This document shows positions 62,251 to 64,000 of a stretch of DNA of 64,000 nucleotides, one piece after another (the stretch's first letter is position 1; the number at the start of each line of letters is the position of its first letter). Origin of the DNA: Arcicella sp034931005. Its GTDB lineage: Bacteria > Bacteroidota > Bacteroidia > Cytophagales > Spirosomataceae. The DNA is taken from assembly GCF_034931005.1 (NCBI RefSeq), contig NZ_JAYGIN010000012.1, forward strand, positions 1-64,000, in the 5' to 3' direction. The notes under the pieces are model-generated. The model ran no database searches. It was not told the origin of the DNA and saw only the letters and a program-made list of their open reading frames with translations. The position numbers and the translations under genes were made by a program.

Positions 62251-64000
62251 ATGATAAGATTTAGTAGCATACAAAGATATTTTTTGATTTTCTCCGTGAT
62301 ATTTCTGTCGTGGGGATTATCAAGCAATGTTTATGCTCAGGAGTTTTTTAAGGTTCGAAAAACTTGTATTTCTGAATGTTCGGATACAACGGCGGCTACT
62401 ATTTTTAGGGATACTTTATTAACCCCCGCAACGGCTTGGAGATGGGAGTTTGGTGACCCTGTTAGTGGTATGAAAAATACCTCAACACTCAAAAATCCTG
62501 CTCACCTTTACTCAACGGCAGGCGTGAAAACCGTTACGCTTACTCGTACAGAAGGAGGCGTTCCGAAAGTTTATACACAGACGATTACAATTAATAATCC
62601 TCCAACGGCATTTTATTTAGGAAACTCTGCTGCTCAACAAGATACAACGATTTGTAAAGGCGATTTCTTGACGCTTGACCCTTATAAAAATGGTGGAGCT
62701 GAACCAAAATATAAGTACACCTGGTATCCTAAAGGTGACTCTACGCAAACACTTCGGGCGGATACGACCAGTTGTTATTCGGTGCAAGTGACCGATTCTA
62801 CAACGGGCTGTTCGGCACAAAATAAAATCAATGTAAAACTCTGTGTGCCACCACCGCCTAAACCTGCTGAAAATTATTGGTATTTTGGAAATAATGCAGG
62901 TATAAAATTCTCTTCGGGTACGCCTTCGGCAGATGATAAAGGTAAACTCAATACCACAGAAGGAGTTTCATCTATCGCTGACCCTAATGGAAATCTACTT
63001 TTCTATACCGATGGACGGAAGATTTATGATAAAGATGGAATAGAAATGGCTTCGTTGAAACCAGATGTTTTGGCAGGGAGTGATGTATCCACACAGTCGG
63101 CAGTGATTGTTCCTCAGCCGAGTTGTCAGGGGTGTCAGTCCATTTATTATGTTTTCACGACTACTGATATTAACGGAACGAAACAGTTGAGTTACAGTGT
63201 GGTGGATATTCGTCAGAATAAAGGAAAAGGAAAGGTTATTGAAAAAAATGTGGTTTTAGATGATGTGCCTTCAACAGAACAATTGATTTCTCATTTTGTG
63301 AAAAAAGATTCAACTTATTGGGTCATTTCGCATGATTATGGAACGGACACTATTCGTTTGAGAAGGGTTACAAAAAACGGTGTTTCTATTTCAAAAATTG
63401 TTCAGATAGGGTCAAGAATTGATAGTGTTGCCAAAGGGGAAGGTTACATAAAAGTATCGCAAGACGGAACAAAATTTGCCGTTGCCATTCCAGGTGGAGC
63501 AAGGAATTTAATTGAAGTTTATGACTTTGTGGATTCTACGGGAGAATTGAAAAATAAAAAGGTTATTGATTTAGGCCCTGCACCGCCAACGGTTTATGGC
63601 GTTGAGTTTTCGCCTGATAGTAAAACGCTTTTTGCTACCATGAAGGCAGATACAGTTAAGAATCCTAATTCATATTCGTCATTATTGCGGTTTGATTTAA
63701 CTGATGGAGATTCAGCCGTTATCGCCAATTCAAAAGTGCTAATTGATTCTTCTAAAAAAGAATATTATGGCTCTGTTCAGTTGGGGCCCGATGGCAGAAT
63801 TTATCTTGCCATTCAAGGGAGTACAACTTTGGGGGTAATTAAAATTCCGAATGATACCATTTCCACTAAAAGTTTAAGTATTGATTATTATGACCGTAAA
63901 GGATTTGACCTCAATGGTAAAATAAGCCAATTGGGTTTACCTACGACTTATAATGTTATCAATGAAAATAATGAAGGTGTAGGCATTACCGCTGCTGATA
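62251..64000 (+). CDS. Large secreted PKD-domain protein (5' part)
   Basis: An open frame of 583 codons runs off the right edge. It begins with a signal peptide (cleavage near VYAQ). A PKD-like domain follows (about 35-110, WRWEFGDPVSG...TAGVKTVTLT). A second Ig/PKD-like segment (about 115-195) has paired cysteines. The next region starts YWYFGNNAGIKFSSG and contains NGNLLFYTDGRKIYDKDG and FSPDSKTLFAT, a propeller-like pattern found in gliding-motility-associated proteins of Bacteroidota. Such proteins usually end in a type B T9SS domain, which would lie outside the window. Confidence 0.88.
   Translation, partial: MIRFSSIQRYFLIFSVIFLSWGLSSNVYAQEFFKVRKTCISECSDTTAATIFRDTLLTPATAWRWEFGDPVSGMKNTSTLKNPAHLYSTAGVKTVTLTRTEGGVPKVYTQTITINNPPTAFYLGNSAAQQDTTICKGDFLTLDPYKNGGAEPKYKYTWYPKGDSTQTLRADTTSCYSVQVTDSTTGCSAQNKINVKLCVPPPPKPAENYWYFGNNAGIKFSSGTPSADDKGKLNTTEGVSSIADPNGNLLFYTDGRKIYDKDGIEMASLKPDVLAGSDVSTQSAVIVPQPSCQGCQSIYYVFTTTDINGTKQLSYSVVDIRQNKGKGKVIEKNVVLDDVPSTEQLISHFVKKDSTYWVISHDYGTDTIRLRRVTKNGVSISKIVQIGSRIDSVAKGEGYIKVSQDGTKFAVAIPGGARNLIEVYDFVDSTGELKNKKVIDLGPAPPTVYGVEFSPDSKTLFATMKADTVKNPNSYSSLLRFDLTDGDSAVIANSKVLIDSSKKEYYGSVQLGPDGRIYLAIQGSTTLGVIKIPNDTISTKSLSIDYYDRKGFDLNGKISQLGLPTTYNVINENNEGVGITAAD

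Noticed and set aside
62617..62820. 67-residue minus-strand ORF
   Set aside because: It is antisense to the long open frame of the PKD protein.
1..64000. Insertion sequences, prophage genes, tRNA or rRNA genes
   Set aside because: No transposase, integrase or phage structural protein is visible, and I recognised no tRNA or rRNA. A dedicated RNA scan was not possible here.

Overview
This is an AT-rich chromosomal window from a member of the Bacteroidota, most likely a Cytophagia-type free-living or gliding relative. The genus cannot be named from the sequence alone. The evidence is a PorP/SprF protein, a PorE-like TPR/beta-propeller/CRD/OmpA lipoprotein, a subtilase with a type IX secretion (T9SS) sorting domain, an outer-membrane barrel fused to an anti-sigma-like protein, and repeated TAnnTTTG promoter boxes, which are the Bacteroidota housekeeping -7 consensus.

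Layout. 1-8.5 kb: lipocalin-like lipoprotein, PhoR-type histidine kinase, purB, a GH16 glucanase, uvrB, an ArsC-like reductase, a DUF2520 protein and a KdsC-like phosphatase. 8.6-15.5 kb (minus strand): tryptophan operon trpE-trpG-trpD-Uma2-trpC-trpF-trpB, without trpA. It is preceded by a leader peptide with three adjacent Trp codons and a terminator/antiterminator pair, a textbook ribosome-mediated attenuator. 15.5-18.4 kb: PorE-like lipoprotein, a small membrane protein and an outer-membrane protein. 18.6-25.7 kb: uvrA, then uxuA divergent from a FucP-like sugar transporter, then an alpha/beta hydrolase. 25.9-29.2 kb: a type III polyketide synthase convergent with an ECF sigma factor and its trans-envelope partner. 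29.4-38.7 kb: psd, a tandem SnoaL-like protein, a DEAD-box helicase, a MarR-GNAT fusion, ettA and a T9SS subtilase. 38.8-52.7 kb (minus strand): a contiguous Wzx/Wzy-type exopolysaccharide operon (Wza-like, Wzz, Wzx, GT4, Wzy, GT4, GT4-methyltransferase fusion, WecB, two-domain oxidoreductase) with a good promoter in front. 52.7-64 kb: tgt, mazG, a PIF1-like helicase, upp, a CE1-like esterase lipoprotein, a second DEAD-box helicase, PorP/SprF, and the 5' part of a large PKD-containing secreted protein cut by the window edge.

A striking property is the intergenic DNA. Nearly every gap carries a different palindrome. Some are plain terminators, but many are long inverted repeats whose arms are themselves palindromic, tandem hairpins, or palindromes nested in other palindromes. 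One family (core TGCGTCATCTGCGTGCC) occurs three times. I saw no transposase, tRNA, rRNA or CRISPR array. The most mechanistically complete observation is the trp attenuator. The most open ones are the sigma factor paired with a barrel-linked partner, the Uma2 gene coupled to trpD, the type III PKS/hydrolase pair, and the nested palindromes.
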